Source: Pseudeuparius sepicola (taxonomy: Eukaryota > Arthropoda > Insecta > Coleoptera > Anthribidae). Taken from it: a stretch of DNA of 64,000 bases. Shown piece by piece: positions 11,310 through 22,300 of the stretch. Both the position numbers and the translations under genes were made by a program. The notes beneath the pieces were generated by a model. It ran no database searches, had not been told where the DNA came from, and worked only from the letters and a program-made list of their open reading frames with translations. The stretch is taken from contig OY987298.1 in NCBI GenBank assembly GCA_963920635.1, positions 66,733,949 to 66,797,948 of the forward strand, in the 5' to 3' direction. Position 1 is the stretch's first letter; each line of letters starts with the position of its first letter.

Positions 11310-11731
11310 AGAAAATATATATGGTCGCAATTTATTAAAAAGATTGACGCAGATATTAAGGCAGGTTTAAAAGATGACCCCTTTAAATTCTCCGCTGCTA
11401 TTAGTTCTTGCTTTAGAGCCTATAGCAAAAACGTAAACTCTACGACAGCTTTAGGTATCGATTGCATTGTTTCAAATGTTTAAGTTTCAACAATCTGATC
11501 TTGTATGGTTGAGTGAACAGACCAAAAGGAAGGGTAAAAAAATAATTGTGCAACCAACATCAGTGGCAGTGGCACAAAGAAAAACACTGGCAACTGGTAG
11601 AAGGCGATTGCAGGCAGGAAGGAAGACTCTCTGACCTCTGCCTTACAAAGAAAAAGAGAAAAGCATTGCATTCACTAAATCAATGTGTAGAATTAAGTGT
11701 TAGCTTAGGTGATAACAAATTCTCCAAATAG
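11310..11731 (+). pseudogene. degenerate coding remnant, unrecognised (transposon-associated type)
   Basis: Successive frame-shifted blocks read WSQFIKKIDADIKAGLKDDP, FKFSAAISSCFRAYSKNVNS, FQQSDLVWLSEQTKRKGKKI, then VQPTSVAVAQRKTLATGRRR and LTKKKRKALHSLNQCVELSV. The Gly/Arg-rich (I/V)QPTSVA segment resembles tails of uncharacterised SWIM-type transposon proteins, but I cannot name the family. Just downstream, CCGGGGACACACTGTATA (about 11,763-11,780) looks like a terminal inverted repeat. Confidence 0.35.
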
Positions 11732-11789
11732 TTTTAAATAAAGGCAGTTTCCGGACAGTAATCCGGGGACACACTGTATAATATGTTTC

Positions 11790-12940
11790 ACTTATTAAGT
11801 TATGAACTAAAAATTAATCTTGCCTTCCTACATTCTAGAATCCTGCGGCTAATCTAACAGACCTTGTATTATCGTTTACGCCTCGTTTTCCAGGCTGTTA
11901 CACGTCCGCCGGCGTTCGTACGAAATAAAGCACTGGAGGTTGTAGAACGTGGGTAGATAATGCGGCCGTTGCAGATAAAACACCTTTTCTTTTAACGTTT
12001 GTAGGCAGTTTGTACATAGTGAAGCATCTACGTGTGTTCTTTGTAATTGAGGATGAGACTGAGATATAATTGCTATTATACTTAGAAAGATTTTTGGTGT
12101 CACTGATTCGTGCTCGCATGGTAGTACACCTGCCGATAACACGGCAGTCAACAACGTTTCGGAATCCAGTGCTTCGCGTATCACTCTTGATAGTCTTGCG
12201 CTGGCCGCCAAGCGGAAAGAGAGAAAGAGTGTCACAAAAGCTCACATCTCCGAATTACCGAAATCGTCCGGTTCTCGCGGGTGTTGAAGGCGAATAATAA
12301 TTGTAATGTTACTTGTTCTTGCCGGACACTAAAAGTTGTTTGCTGAAATTTCCGTCGAGTATGTAGCTGCGAATGAAATTAAAAATAGCCACGATACTTC
12401 AATAAAAAATCTATGCAACGAAGAAAGGAAGCTTGTATTAGGAATTTGTGAAAAAATTACTTCGTTGTGTGAAGTGCTGAAAACAAATTAGTGGAGTGGT
12501 AAATATGAATATTAGTAGGTTATGGTGAGTGCTACGTCATTATGAAGTGGTGTGTTGTGTCGTGAAAGTAGGTATAGCGAAAAGTGAAAACAAATTAGCG
12601 AAGTGGTAAATAAGATTATTACTGTCCATCAGTTACTAGGTGAATCTTGATATTATTATTCTGTTTGCGGAATGACAGGGCTATAGGCGCAAACACTCGC
12701 AGATTTTCAAGGAATTATCTGACGATATCGCAACGTTTTAGTAGAAAACCATCGCTTCGATAATGAAAGGACCTTGCGATAAGTGGCTCTCAAACTGTTT
12801 CTAAAATTCGGGAAAAGTTTTGGGGTCGCAACCTACCGCCTCTTAAACATTTATGTACTAATCAAAGTTACACCCTGTACATATATAAAGAAAACTAAAT
12901 AATCGAATGGGTTGTATATACTTACACTACAACTATCCAC
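11790..12940. other. no gene recognised
   Basis: CpG-rich around 11,880-12,300, AT-rich afterwards. Overlapping open frames on both strands at 11,876-12,297 lack family similarity and codon-like constraint that I can see. Confidence 0.4.
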
Positions 12941-13003
12941 TATCAAACCAAAAAGTGCTTTTTAGACCCGCTTTTCTTAAGAAAATGTATGGAAATATTT
13001 ATA

Positions 13004-14682
13004 CAGTGTGTCCCACTTAAGGACTGACCACCCCTGTAAAATTTTTATTTATAGCTCGATTTTCATTAACTTTTTTTGTCGGAGCTTCAAAAATGGCATC
13101 AAACACATAATTCAGGTGCCTCGTGCGTTAAAGTCATGGCCCACTGAGACGGTGTTTTAGTGCTCAAATTTCGAGAAGTACTATTAGGGATTTTTTTAGA
13201 GGAAAATTAATGCCAGACTCTTATTCAACATTGTTCGAAACCCAAACGTACCAATTTGCATTGCCGTAGCTCTACAGGGAGTTTCAAAATTTTTATTGCC
13301 ACACTTAAGGGCTGACCACCCCCGTAAAATTTTTATTTATAGCTCGATTTTCATAAACTTTTTTTTTGTTGTGTAGAGCTTTAAAAATGGCATTAAATGC
13401 ATAATTCAGGTGCCTCGTGCGTTAAATTCATGGCCCACTGAAACGGTGTTTTAGTGCTGAAATGTCGAGAAGTACTATTAGGGATATTTTAGAGGAAAAT
13501 TAATGCCAGATTCTTATTCAGCATTGTTCGTAACCCAACCGTACCAATTTGCTTTGCCGTAGCTCTACAGGGAGTTTTAAAATTTTTATTGCCACACTTA
13601 AGGGCTGACCACCCTCGTAAAATTTTTATTTATAGCTTGATTTTCATAACCTTTTTGTTGGGTAGAGCTTTAAAAATGACTTTAAATGCATAATTCAGGT
13701 GCCTCGTGCGTTAAATTCATGGCCCACTGAAACGGTGTTTTAGTGCTGAAATGTCGAGAAGTACTATTAGGGATATTTTAGAGGAAAATTAATGCCGGTT
13801 TCTTGTTCAGCGTTGTTGGAAACCCAAACGTACCAATTTGCATTACCATAGCTCCACAGGGTGTTCCAAAAAAATTATAAGGAAAAGTAAGGCCGGTTTC
13901 TTATATGCAGTGAGAGGTTCCAAACAAGAACGTACTAATTTGTCATTAATTTTCTTAATTTCTGGTAAGTTGGTCACTAAAATATTCATGAGGAACTCAT
14001 ATTCTTTCAAAAACTTATTAGCGAACAATGTTTTTATTTAATTTAATATCATCAAGTACATGAATAAACAACACAACATAATATAAACTCAAATTTTAGT
14101 CATTTCAATTAGTCCTCCATTTTCTAATGCAAATTGGTACGTTTGGGTTTCCAACAACGTTGAATAAAAATCTAGCATTAATTTTTCTCTAAAAAAGTCC
14201 CTAATAGTACTTATCGAAATTTCAGCACTAAAACTTCGTCTCAGTGGGCCATGAATGTAATGCACGAGGCACCTGAATTATGCATTTAATGCCATTTTTG
14301 AAGCTCTATCCAACAAAAAAAAAGTTTATGAAATCGTGCTAAAAATAAAAATTTTACAGGGGTGGGCACTAATTGAGTGGGGCACTAAAAATTTTGAAAC
14401 ACCCTGTAGAGCTATGGTAATGCAAATTGATACGTTTGGGTTTCGAACAACGCTGAATAAGAATCCGGCATTGATTTTCCTCTAAAAAAATCCCTAATAG
14501 TACTTTTCGAAATTTCAGCACTAAAACACCGTCTCAGTGGGCCATGAATTTAAGGCACGAGGTACCTGAATTATACATTTAATAACATTTTTGAAGCTCT
14601 ATCCAACAAAAAAAAGTTTATAGAAATCGAGCCATAAATAAAAATTTTACAGGGATGGTCAGTCCTTAAGTGGGACACACTG
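13004..14682. mobile_element. TA-flanked foldback element with 3 direct + 2 inverted ~300-bp units
   Basis: Ends are CAGTGTGTCCCACTTAAG(G) and its reverse complement, each bordered by TA (13,002-13,003 and 14,683-14,684). The left part holds three direct copies of a ~300-bp unit (starting near 13,012, 13,303 and 13,596), each beginning with AAGG(G/A)CTGACCACCC. The right part holds two copies in the opposite orientation (about 14,110-14,690). The unit carries GGTGCCTCGTGCGTTAAA and GTACTATTAGGGAT landmarks. Tc1/mariner-like ends are inferred from the TA duplication. No transposase is encoded. Confidence 0.8.
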
Positions 14683-15420
14683 TATATAAATTAAAGGGAC
14701 ATAAGACATAACAAATAAGCATTTTGTTTTATTTTGATAGTAAATTCATTCTAACAGACACATTTACATGTTTTTATTTTACAAAAGATTCTGCAACAAT
14801 TGCTCTTTTAACATTAAAATATTGATACGAGAATCAGCAGTTACGACGCTGCTAGACATTTTTTCGGTTTTAAACAAGTGCGTTTAGTGATTTCTGAACA
14901 TTTGTGCTTGTTGTCAGTGCATGACTAATACAGTTTAGTGGGCGCAAAGTAAATGCAGCAGCAGAGTCAGAAATGAGATGGACAAAAAGAAATCACAATC
15001 GGACAGGTTTGTAAATAAAGTGCAGGGTTGTACTATACTTTATTGCATTCCATTTACATTGAAAAAGTTTCGCTTGGGTGCGCTAAAGGCGCTTTGCCAA
15101 GAGTTACATACAATATTGTATCTACAACTACTACTGTTTTAAGGAAGTACATAAAAAACAAAGCTGAAATCGTTCTGAACTATGCGACTAATTTGATGAA
15201 TTGATCACATTTGATGACATTTATACTATTTCTCCACGTCATAGTGCCCGTAATCATAGTGCGCAAAGTACCTATTTTGAGCACTATTTTCCAACAATAA
15301 GAAAACCGCGTAGCTTGTGCATTGAAAACAATGCTTTAATACCTACCTTTGTTGACAGTTGTCGAAAACAGAGTTTCGTGCCTGCGCCCTCATACGGCAC
15401 CGTCGCAATGATAAAGGCCT

Positions 15421-15701
15421 TTTTTTATGGGCTAGACATCAAAGGCCATTTACCCAGGTCGAGGGCTTATTGCATCCCCATTCGGCTTGTTGGGGGGGTT
15501 GTCTGGCTCTAAACCATTCCCACCCAACTATTAGTCTTTCAAATTTCTTAAATCTAAACCTATCCTACCTTAAAACTAAATACAAACACACAACACCCAT
15601 GGCACATACTGTGATGGGACTCGAACCCACGACATACGATGCCAAAGCGTGGGTAATACCAATAACCCATGCCAATAACCCACTCGTGCACCGCTACCCC
15701 C
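15421..15701 (-). mobile_element. tRNA-derived SINE with 12-bp target duplication
   Basis: On the minus strand the head contains a Pol III A-box-like TAGCGGTGCACGAGTGG and a clear B box GGGTTCGAGTCCC (plus strand GGGACTCGAACCC near 15,618). The tail ends CCCATAAAAAAA. Identical 12-bp direct repeats TGATAAAGGCCT flank it at 15,409-15,420 and 15,702-15,713, the mark of LINE-driven retroposition. Length is about 280 bp. Non-coding; open frames across it are incidental. Confidence 0.85.
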
Positions 15702-15978
15702 TGATAAAGGCCTGCCAGCTGGCGACGTGAAACGTCACTACGTCATCACAGGGAGGCAGGGAGGTAGCTTTTTGTAGTTGTTTACGTTTACTTGTCTGGT
15801 AATTTTCCTGTTTTAAAGAACGTTTGTTTTGTGTTGGACTGTGTTTTTTAGTAATATGTAGGATGTGCAGTTTTATTAATAAGGCGGTAAAACAGCAGTG
15901 GTTCGGAATAAAGTGATTAAAGTTAAATTTTAGTTTCTATAGGTTTTAGGTTCTGTCTGTGGTTTCGGACTTCAAATC

Positions 15979-16262
15979 ATGCCGTGGGCGTGTTCCATTC
16001 CCAACTGCAAGGGAAACTACAAAGGCAGTCCTAATGTGTCCGCTTTTTCCTCCCCAAAGACCCTATTTTAATGGAAAAGTGGGTTACGGCCATCAAAAGA
16101 GATTTTGTTCCTACACAGTCTTCCAGGGATTTGGTTTGGTCTGTTGGAGAGTGTTATACCGAACAATTTTACGTGATTAAACGTAACCACCTTGAAATCA
16201 GGAAGTTTTATGGTTTTATTATATACAATTTAGTTGTATCTAGGCACGCAAATAAGAAATAG
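15979..16262 (+). pseudogene. P-element/THAP9-type THAP domain remnant
   Basis: ATG 15,979 opens MPWACSIPNCKGNYKGSP, NVSAFSSPK, then stops. The next frame from about 16,071 reads MEKWVTAIKRDFVPTQSSRD and GECYTEQFYVIKR. The C..NC pair, the KW..AIKR block and the C...F near the expected CxxH match the THAP DNA-binding domain of P-like transposases. One frameshift and loss of the final zinc-ligand histidine (Q in its place) make it non-functional. No transposase body follows. Confidence 0.6.
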
Positions 16263-16911
16263 TGGGCATTTACGCAAAATTTACCGGTAGATATCTAAAT
16301 GCACCAAAAGCCCTTGAAAATGTGACTTTCACTATCATAGATTATTTTCCGTGTTGTAAAACCATGAGCTAAATAAGTAAACAATCATTTTAAAGTGTTT
16401 TTTACGAAATTTACCAAGTTGACATCTTGAAATTTGAATTTGTCACCTTAGGCTCACCTCCCTTGGATGACTCATCGCTTTCAGCTCCCGGGCCTTGTCA
16501 TTGCGACGGTGCCGCCTCATGCCCTCATCCTTGAGGGTAAGCTATTCAGACAGACCTGGACCACAGACCATTAGGTGAATTGCAGACGAACAAACACTAT
16601 TTTGGAATTATGGTATGATCTGATCAACCAGCTGAAGAAGCGAAAATTAAAGATATTACTTTGGAAGGGTATTTTTTTAACATATGCAGGTCGCAGGAAT
16701 GAAAATAGAAAATTTTGTTTATAGCTTCAAAGCGAACCAATAGTCCTCCATATAAAGAAGAAACTGAAAAATCTAATGCGTTTTATGCTTTCACATACTA
16801 CAACCAAAGTCTAGAGAATAGTATAAGTCAGCTCACTTCTTTGTTCTCTCGGAGAAAACAACAATTTTTTGCTACTGGTCGTAAATCAGCCTCGAACCGC
16901 TCTCAGCTACA
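16263..16911. other. no gene recognised
   Basis: A short open frame at 16,715-16,948 runs into the palindrome boundary and has no recognisable similarity. Confidence 0.35.
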
Positions 16912-17766
16912 TATAGACCGGGAGATAGTGACAGATTTTTGGACGTGATTTTACTCAGTATGCCTTGCAAAGGGCATTATGTGGCACATATTCTCACAAT
17001 AATAAGGTATGAACCAGAGAGTCATCCTGGGTTCTTCATATGAAAAACTGAGTTTTCAATTATTCGAAAAATATGCATTTTGATATGATTTTAGTCAGGC
17101 TGCCATGTGTTTTATAATGAAGTTCAAAATAGAAAAATCCTCGGAAAACCATAGGCATACCGTTAGCGTGGGTTCAAAGGGCTATTATTGTCACGTGAAC
17201 TTGTATTTTAATAATTAGTTTTTCCACGTTTCTGAACAGGCTGCCAAGAAGAAGTATGCAAGTGCTTGTTATGAAAATGCTGAAAAAGGGATGGCATACC
17301 TTTTACGCTTGTCCAAGTACTGTTTAAATTGAATGTTATTTAATTATTTAAACGATTTATTCGATGTTAAGTGTACTTGGATATGCGCAAACGGTATGCC
17401 ATCTTTTCTTCAGCAGTTTCATAACAAGAACTTGCATACTTCTCATTGGCAGCCTGTTTAGAAACGTGGAAAAATTAATTATTAAAATACAAGATCACGT
17501 GGCAATAATAGCCCTACGGTATGCCTATGGTTTTCCGAGGAATTTTCTATTTGAACTTCATTATAAAACACATGGCAGCTTGTATAAAATCATATCAAAA
17601 CGCATATTTTTCGAATAATTGAAAACCCAGTTTTTCACATGAAGAACCCAGGATGACTCTCTGATTCATACCTTATTATTGTGAGAATATGTGCCACATA
17701 ATGCTCTTTGCAAGGCATACTGAGTAAAATCACGTCCAAAAATCTGTCACTACCTCCCGGTCTATA
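16912..17766. mobile_element. long-arm palindromic element (about 390-bp arms)
   Basis: 16,912 onward (TATAGACCGGGAGATAGTGA) is the reverse complement of the sequence ending at 17,766. Arms of about 390 bp each, with roughly 5-8 percent difference, surround about 75 bp. Internal landmarks present in both arms include GGCTGCCA(A/T)G and GGCATACCG. The outer ends read TATAGACCGGG...CCCGGTCTATA, consistent with a TA target duplication. No protein is encoded. Confidence 0.8.
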
Positions 17767-17924
17767 AGCTTATTTTCTTATCAAATCAGATATCGATTGC
17801 CGTACTCCGATGACGGCGGGCCGAGGGAGCGGGAGACGGCAGGGGGGAAACGTTTGTTTACACAAGGCCGAGTGCGCCGACTTATAGTATTCTCTAGACT
17901 TTGCTACAACGAGCCATGGACTGC

Positions 17925-18135
17925 GTTTCAAACCAAAAGGTAGCAAATACTCTTGCTTGCTTTTTAGACTCGCTTTTCTTAAGAACATGTATGGAAATAT
18001 GCCATTTGAACTTGTCAAATTAGAGGGACATAACAAACAAATATTTTATTTTATTTTGAATATTAACTTCGTAACAGACATAATTGCATGTTTTTATTTT
18101 AAGTATAAAAGATTCTGAAACAATGGCGTTTTAAC
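17925..18135. repeat. diverged copy of the sequence that hosts the 13-kb foldback element
   Basis: Segments GCTTTTTAGACTCGCTTTTC, AGAGGGACATAACAAACAAA and CATGTTTTTATTTTA match 12,951-13,001 and 14,690-14,840 in the same order and orientation. In this copy the two halves are contiguous, so it acts as an empty-site comparison for the foldback element at 13,004-14,682. Confidence 0.65.
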
Positions 18136-18403
18136 TAAAACCACCGTGTAAATTTGTTTCGTCGTGTGGCGCCGGTGGCGATCGCTTGAAACAGCGCTAT
18201 GCACAGAGGGTTCCTTTAGGAACCCTAATATAGTGTTGGTCCAGGACAGACACTATATTACAGATGTTTTATTTTATTTGTGGCTTAAGAAAGATACAAA
18301 AAATTTCATGAATTTCAAAATTGTATCAGGTATCTACATAGCAGGACAAGATGTCATACGTCAGTACTAAGAGATCTCTTCCTGATCAAATGTTTTCACA
18401 ACA

Positions 18404-18503
18404 AAGCAATTTACTGAAAATTTTACTGTCATTTAAGAGAGGAGTATCCCTCTCTTAAATGACAGTAAAATTTTCAGTAAATTGTATCCCTCTCTTAAAT
18501 GAC
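18404..18503. repeat. 36-bp perfect hairpin plus duplicated arm
   Basis: CAATTTACTGAAAATTTTAC through AAGAGAGG is mirrored exactly at about 18,447-18,482. Part of the right arm (TATCCCTCTCTTAAATGACA) is then repeated directly once more. Possibly a tiny MITE or a replication-slippage product. Confidence 0.65.
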
Positions 18504-19040
18504 AGTGTTTTTGAAGTGAATAATTATTTGCTAGTTTGTTTCATTTCTAACCTCGTTATATTACGTCTGTCGGAGGTGGGGATTAAATAGACATATAGAA
18601 GGTGGTCAAGCTTACATATTTTACTTGGGTTATTCCAAAAACTTATTGATCTTTATTTACAAATTCTATTTAAAATGCAGAATATTACAAAATTTAGAAT
18701 GTAGAGCACTTTGTATGAGAATATCAGTATCCTTTCATAATATTACAATATAAGCTTAGTTAAAAGCATCTAGAATTTGGGACAATCTCTCGTATTTTTG
18801 GATGATTTATTACATAAAATAATCGAATAACCCCAGTTTTAAACATTAATAATGATATCTAAGCAAAAAATAAAAAAAATATAGGCCATTGAGACGAATC
18901 TTAATATACCTACCGCGAACACGTACGATAAGCGTAGGTAAAAAAACTATCACCGACTTCAGCTTCCTACTGTGCATACGCATGCTTAAAATATTTAGTA
19001 GTTATTTATTAGTGAACAATAAGTCGGAGAAATTACCTAA

Positions 19041-19379
19041 TTAGGATGTCATTATATTGTTCGCCCACCCTATTCTACTTTCTTCGCCATTCGCTGTTCC
19101 TTCTCTCAATCCAAAAGATTCTTTTGAATTCGCCGACTTAGAATCAGGATTTCTTATTACAGGTTTTGTATCGCTATTGAAATTGGCATAGGCCTTTAAT
19201 TCTTCTTTAAAAACTTCCTTGAATCTCATTCTCTCTCTTCTACTTGTTGCATACACACTGATCAAGTGTTCTATGCAAACTAAAAGGGCGGCTAGTACGG
19301 TTCCATATATGGTTACGTAAAATACGCCCTCGACGTTCTGCAAGTCTAAAGGTTTGGCTTCTGTATCATCCGCAAGACC
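19041..19379 (-). CDS. iGluR last exon: M4 and cytoplasmic tail
   Basis: Acceptor TTTTTAG. Encodes [19 protein letters not shown], the M4 helix ([18 protein letters not shown]), a basic juxtamembrane stretch and a Ser-rich tail ending at a TGA near 19,041. The tail ends WANNIMTS, which does not look like a classical PDZ ligand. Confidence 0.9.
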   Translation of the reverse strand, partial: GLADDTEAKPLDLQNVEGVFYVTIYGTVLAALLVCIEHLISVYATSRRERMRFKEVFKEELKAYANFNSDTKPVIRNPDSKSANSKESFGLREGTANGEESRIGWANNIMTS

Positions 19380-22300
19380 CTAAAAATAGAAGGCAAACTA
19401 AAAATTCCAAAGAAAATATCTCTATACTAATGAATTCTACGTAAAAAATAAACTAAAAATGTTTCACCAAACACCTTAGTTAGGTACTTCTAGCCCATCT
19501 CTTTGGGAAATAGGAGATACCCCCCAAAAGTGTCCAATTTGAGACATCCTGCACACCGTTATGTCAAGTAATAACGAGAGCAGCAAAAACAATTTAGGCA
19601 TTGCCATTTTTTAAATGTTAATTTTCTTTCAATTAACCAAGGTCGTGCACAAAATATAATGTAGGGGAGACCGGGGGGATACGGGCCCCCCTGTGACATT
19701 TATATTTTTAAAGATATCGAAAAAATGGAAGAAGTCTAGGTGTTATACAAGTAATATACATCAATATCTCATTTTAAAAAATTATTAAAAAGAACTAAAC
19801 AAAAATTTGGCTTATTTAAAAAAAACGGTGCTGGCCCATATTACCCCATAGAAATGGGGTAATAATGGCAGGTGGCCAGATTTACCCCAGAAACAAATCG
19901 GAACACTTTTCTATAAAAACATAAAAACATTTTTGCTATATCTAGGCACAAAAGTCACATACATATGTTTTTTTACCCGCATTCGTGCAGGCTTTATGAG
20001 CCCATTGTCCACAAATTGTGCACCTTAACCAAATCTCCCCATTTTTCCCAAATTCACCACAAACTAAGCAAATGTCAATCGTTACGTTTTTGTCAACCTC
20101 TTCATCATCTACATCCACCTCTTCGCTTCCTGCATCCTTTCTATCCGTTTGCAATGCCTTACACTTCCTGGCCTTTGGTTTTTTCTTTACATTGCAAAGT
20201 TCTTCATTAAAAATAGCCCTTTTTCCGGTTTTTGTTGTCTCTATCTTTGATTTTCTTAATTTTTTAGCAGCTTTCTCTTCTAATAATGATTTATTTGGTG
20301 TTATAGTTAATATAATCGAGTGTTGCTTTTTTTTATTGGATCTTGTAGAGGTTGGTTTTGAGGGTCCAGGTAGCGGCAAGAGAGTTTCAAATGAAACTTC
20401 AGCTTCTTCCTCGGCTTCTCCGACCAGAACACTGTTATTAGCAGGTTGTGGGTCAGTGGTGTGAGGAGCACCTGCAACAATGTTATTAGCGCACGGTAAA
20501 ATTGCATCGGTTCCATCTTGAACAGTATTGTAAATAGTAGGTTGAGTGAGTAAAACTGCTGCAGGTTCAAAATCTTCTTCTTGGAAAATATCCGGATTGT
20601 ACGGGAAAATTCCAGTGGCCCTGAAACCACTAATTGCCTTCTCAGGAGTCGCAATTCTACTATAGGCATTTTGAAAAATTTCCGCAATTTGGAACGGTGT
20701 GATTTTCTCGTGAGGATGTGTCTTTAAATATTTGTCACATTCAACGTGAAATGCCCTTTTCAGTGGTGAATAAAATGATACGTCCAGGGGCTGCACTTTG
20801 TGAGAGGTGTGTGGGGGAATTGTTAAAATCACGATCCCTTCTTCCTTACAGAAAGTATAAACTTCCAGTGTGCAGTGAGTTGCATGATTATCGATAATTA
20901 GAAGAACTGGATCTTCTGGAGATGCCTTAAACAGTTTTCTGAAAATGATGAAGCCATTCCATAACTAATTCTTTTGTGATCCAGCCACTATCGGAGCAAC
21001 AGAATATGCTGCCAGGAGGGCCATTTCGCTTCAACTGTGGGTTAAGACGCTTTCTTGAAAAAATAACCATGGGTGGCATATATGTGCCAGACGCGCTAAA
21101 TGAACACATTACGGTTATTGTCTTGCCCCTCTCCCAACTCGTTGCAAACCCCACCTGCTTCTGTCATTTTGGCGCTAAAATTTTTTCCGGAACTTGCACT
21201 GTTGAAATGCCTGCCTAGATTCTTGAAATCTATGTATTTGCATTAATGTTCCCAAATTTGAATAAAAAAAGAGATTTCTTCTTTATTAAAACCTGGAATT
21301 CTAGATAAACTAGTAGCTTCAGGCTTTCTAAGCGATATAGTAGGATTCCTTTTAAGAAATCCTTGAAGCCAATCATCTCCCGCAGATTCTTTTGCAGATT
21401 AAAAGGGCGCCTAATGTTCTTTTTAACCGCATACTCGTAGGCACATTTTTTAATATCTTTACGTGATATTCCATAAAATAATTTGGCCAATTTTAGTGCG
21501 CGATTAGCTAATACCTTTTCTTCTTCGTCAGTAAAAAGGGGTTTTCTGCCTAAAGAAGACGCCTTTGTGTCATTGTTATTTATTCTTCTTTGTATGGAAC
21601 TTCTTGGAATTCCAAAAGTACGAGCCGCATTTCGTGTTGAACATCCTCCTCTTATTGCCTCAATTGCTCTTTTCAGGGCCTCGACTGTCCACAAAGCCCT
21701 TTCTGATTTTCTTCTATAGTTTCGAGGCATCTGCAATAGAAGATAATTACTTGTCGGGGTAATTCGGGCCGGTCCATTTTACCCCAATATAGGTGGCCCA
21801 TATTCCCCCATATGTAACACATGTTTTTAACTAAATATCAGCGTGAATTTTAGGTTAGAATTAATTTTCCGCATAGCATGTTCTAAAAAGCATGAAATAT
21901 TCTAACTAAACACCAGAAAACGAAAGCAATATTACAGGCAAAAACAATTTCTTACCTGGATTCAAAATCTTCAAACCTAAGAGTCAGTAGTAGGCGATCA
22001 AGTTTTTTGCGAAACATTCACGATATAAACTAAGCAGCCATATTAAACTTTGGGAGAATGTTTTCGCTAGTCTCACAGAGAGGCCGACATATACTCTGCC
22101 ACGTACAGTCGACTAATCAAGGTTAAAATGGCCTGGCCCATATTACCCCAATGGCCCGTATTCCCCCGGTCTCCCCTACAACTTCGTCTCATGCTGTGGC
22201 ATGAGGCGAAGACAAGTTGTGACTTGTGCACAATATCATGCAATATGCCTCACTGCTTAACTTGCCGCATAATATACTATAAAATAGTATATGATGGATA

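Noticed and set aside
11876..12297. Three overlapping open frames of 75-119 codons on both strands
   Set aside because: No domain similarity, and mutually overlapping frames in a CpG-rich stretch are expected by composition.
15201..15730. Frames of 103 and 123 codons
   Set aside because: They run across the minus-strand SINE and its target duplication; the sequence is non-coding.
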